The notes beneath the pieces were generated by a model. That model saw nothing but the letters and a program-made list of their open reading frames with translations, was not told the DNA's origin and did no database searches. A stretch of DNA of 15,698 bases from Candidatus Pelagibacter sp. (GTDB lineage Bacteria > Pseudomonadota > Alphaproteobacteria > Pelagibacterales > Pelagibacteraceae), in the NCBI GenBank assembly GCA_028097785.1, contig JAOHFB010000015.1, positions 1-15,698 on the forward strand, read 5' to 3'. The position numbers were made by a program, and so were the translations under genes. Position 1 is the stretch's first letter. Every line of letters begins with the position of its first letter. This document shows positions 14,828 through 15,698 of the stretch, piece after piece.

Positions 14828-14902
14828 TGGTGCCTCGGGAAGGATTCGCACCTCCGACACAAGCCTTTTCAGGGCTCTGCTCTACTCCTGAGCTACCGAG
14901 GC
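14828..14902 (-). tRNA. tRNA-Phe (GAA) with A18 and G55
   Basis: A 75-base cloverleaf with encoded CCA. The acceptor GCCTCGG/CCGAGGC is perfect and the D stem is GCTC/GAGC. The anticodon arm GAGCC-CTGAAAA-GGCTT gives GAA, the variable loop is GTGTC, and the T stem is GGAGG/CCTTC. The T loop reads TGCGAAT where TTCGAAT is expected, so position 55 is G, not U. The seven-base D loop AGGAGTA, aligned as A14 G15 G16 A18 G19 T20 A21, has A at 18. Thus both members of the normally near-universal G18-Psi55 contact are changed. The gene lies five bases after the infA stop and is probably co-transcribed with it. Confidence 0.95.
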
Positions 14903-14907
14903 AAAAA

Positions 14908-15123
14908 TTATCCTCTAAAGATTATTCTGCCTTTTGTAAGGTCGTAAGGTGTCATTTCGACTGTCACGTTATCGCCTTGCAATACTCTAATTCTGTTTTT
15001 TCTCAACTTACCAGCAGTATGAGCGGTAACTGTATGCCCATTCTCTAGCTTAACTCTAAACATTGCATTTGGAAGTAGGTCCATGACCTTTCCTTTAAAT
15101 TCAAGCAAATCTTGTTTAGACAA
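14908..15123 (-). CDS. infA: Translation initiation factor IF-1, TTG start
   Basis: A 71-residue OB-fold protein that binds the ribosomal A site during initiation. The sequence is clearly IF-1: [14 protein letters not shown] (17-30), [11 protein letters not shown] and [14 protein letters not shown]. The start codon is TTG at 15123, giving MSKQD; an AGGAG site nine bases upstream supports it, and no ATG fits the conserved N terminus. The gene begins two bases after the hisD stop, so its Shine-Dalgarno site lies inside hisD and the two are likely co-transcribed. tRNA-Phe follows after five bases. Confidence 0.97.
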   Translation of the reverse strand: MSKQDLLEFKGKVMDLLPNAMFRVKLENGHTVTAHTAGKLRKNRIRVLQGDNVTVEMTPYDLTKGRIIFRG

Positions 15124-15125
15124 TT

Positions 15126-15698
15126 TTATTTTCTCCTAATTCTTTTTTTTACAGATTGAGCATGTCCTGCCAAACCTTCGTAATTTGCAAGTGTTATAAC
15201 TGAAGGGCCAAGACTTTCAATACCCTTTTTAGATAAGTTTATATAGGAAATCCGTTTATAAAATTCATTTACACTTACTCCACTTGAATATTTTGCTGAA
15301 CCATTAGTTGGTAATATGTGGTTAGAGCCAACATTATAATCAGTCATTGCCATAACAGCATATTTTCCTAAACAAACAGATCCTGAACTTTTAATTTTTG
15401 GTACAAAAGATTTATAATTTTTAACATTTAGCTCCAAGTGCTCAGGGGCTATTTTATTTACAACATCAATTATTTTTTTGTCAGAACTAATGTGCATTAA
15501 AATTCCATTACTAATTAAACTTTTTCTTGCAATAGAAGATCTTGGAATTTCTTTTAATTGATTAGAAATTTCATTTTGAACTTTATCTATTAAAGCTTTG
15601 TCTTTTGAAATTAAAATACATTGAGCAAGATTATCGTGCTCAGCTTGTCCAATTAAATCACTTGCAACCCATTCTGGATTTGAAAATTTGTCACAAAC
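15126..15698 (-). CDS. hisD: Histidinol dehydrogenase (C-terminal part; 5' end outside window)
   Basis: Oxidises L-histidinol to L-histidine in two NAD-dependent steps, the last stages of histidine synthesis. The frame is open to the window edge at 15698; an ATG at 15497 is internal, because conserved HisD sequence continues before it. The 190 visible residues include the zinc-ligand segment GQAEHD (fragment Q18, H21), the catalytic APEHLEL (E86, H87), [12 protein letters not shown] (D120) and the C-terminal [10 protein letters not shown] (H179). These correspond to E. coli Q259, H262, E326, H327, D360 and H419, so the known catalytic and metal residues are present. infA starts two bases after the stop. 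Confidence 0.96.
   Translation of the reverse strand, partial: VCDKFSNPEWVASDLIGQAEHDNLAQCILISKDKALIDKVQNEISNQLKEIPRSSIARKSLISNGILMHISSDKKIIDVVNKIAPEHLELNVKNYKSFVPKIKSSGSVCLGKYAVMAMTDYNVGSNHILPTNGSAKYSSGVSVNEFYKRISYINLSKKGIESLGPSVITLANYEGLAGHAQSVKKRIRRK
15133..15137 (-). promoter_or_regulatory. Shine-Dalgarno site of infA
   Basis: AGGAG on the minus strand, nine bases before the TTG start at 15123 and inside the final codons of hisD. It decides the non-ATG start. Confidence 0.75.

Noticed and set aside
14824..15048. Plus-strand frame across tRNA-Phe and infA
   Set aside because: It is the antisense of a clear tRNA and of IF-1, with no family resemblance.
1..15698. Mobile elements, CRISPR arrays, toxin-antitoxin pairs or phage genes
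   Set aside because: No spaced direct repeats, transposase-like frames or phage structural genes were seen; the window is almost entirely core genes.

Overview
The window is AT-rich, very densely coded chromosomal DNA with almost no intergenic space. Gene content, the trpF-trpB-trpA-accD-folC-trxA neighbourhood, the unusual tRNA-His and the Caulobacter-type HisRS all point to an alphaproteobacterium. The low GC, extreme compaction and many overlapping starts and stops fit a streamlined marine SAR11/Pelagibacter-type genome. That assignment is inference; no database search was run. No insertion sequence, prophage, CRISPR array or other mobile DNA was seen.

Layout: (1) 1-7286, plus strand, one long run: the 3' part of rpsA (ribosomal protein S1), ihfB (IHF beta), pyrF (pyrimidine synthesis), trpF-trpB-trpA (tryptophan synthesis), accD (fatty acid synthesis) and folC (folate). 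From ihfB to folC every gene overlaps the next. (2) 7283-10931, minus strand: rmuC, a PD-(D/E)XK nuclease resembling mitochondrial MGME1, sbcB (exonuclease I), then trxA, whose stop overlaps that of folC. (3) 10932-11128: a short gap with a possible 43-residue membrane peptide on the plus strand. (4) 11111-14306, minus strand: tRNA-His, hisS, hisZ, hisG, which unites histidine charging with the first step of histidine synthesis (short HisG plus HisZ). (5) 14307-14533: non-coding, with a good terminator for the cold-shock gene and a possible small structured RNA. (6) 14534-15698, minus strand: the 3' part of hisD, infA, tRNA-Phe and a cold-shock protein gene.

Most genes are core housekeeping genes. 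The points most worth a second look are: a TrpB with several changed active-site residues and a matching loss of a TrpA-TrpB contact; a tRNA-His without G-1 and with A73/U72, next to a divergent HisRS; a hisS start codon only four bases after the tRNA-His CCA; a tRNA-Phe with a paired change at positions 18 and 55; and a compact three-gene DNA-exonuclease operon where other alphaproteobacteria often keep addAB.
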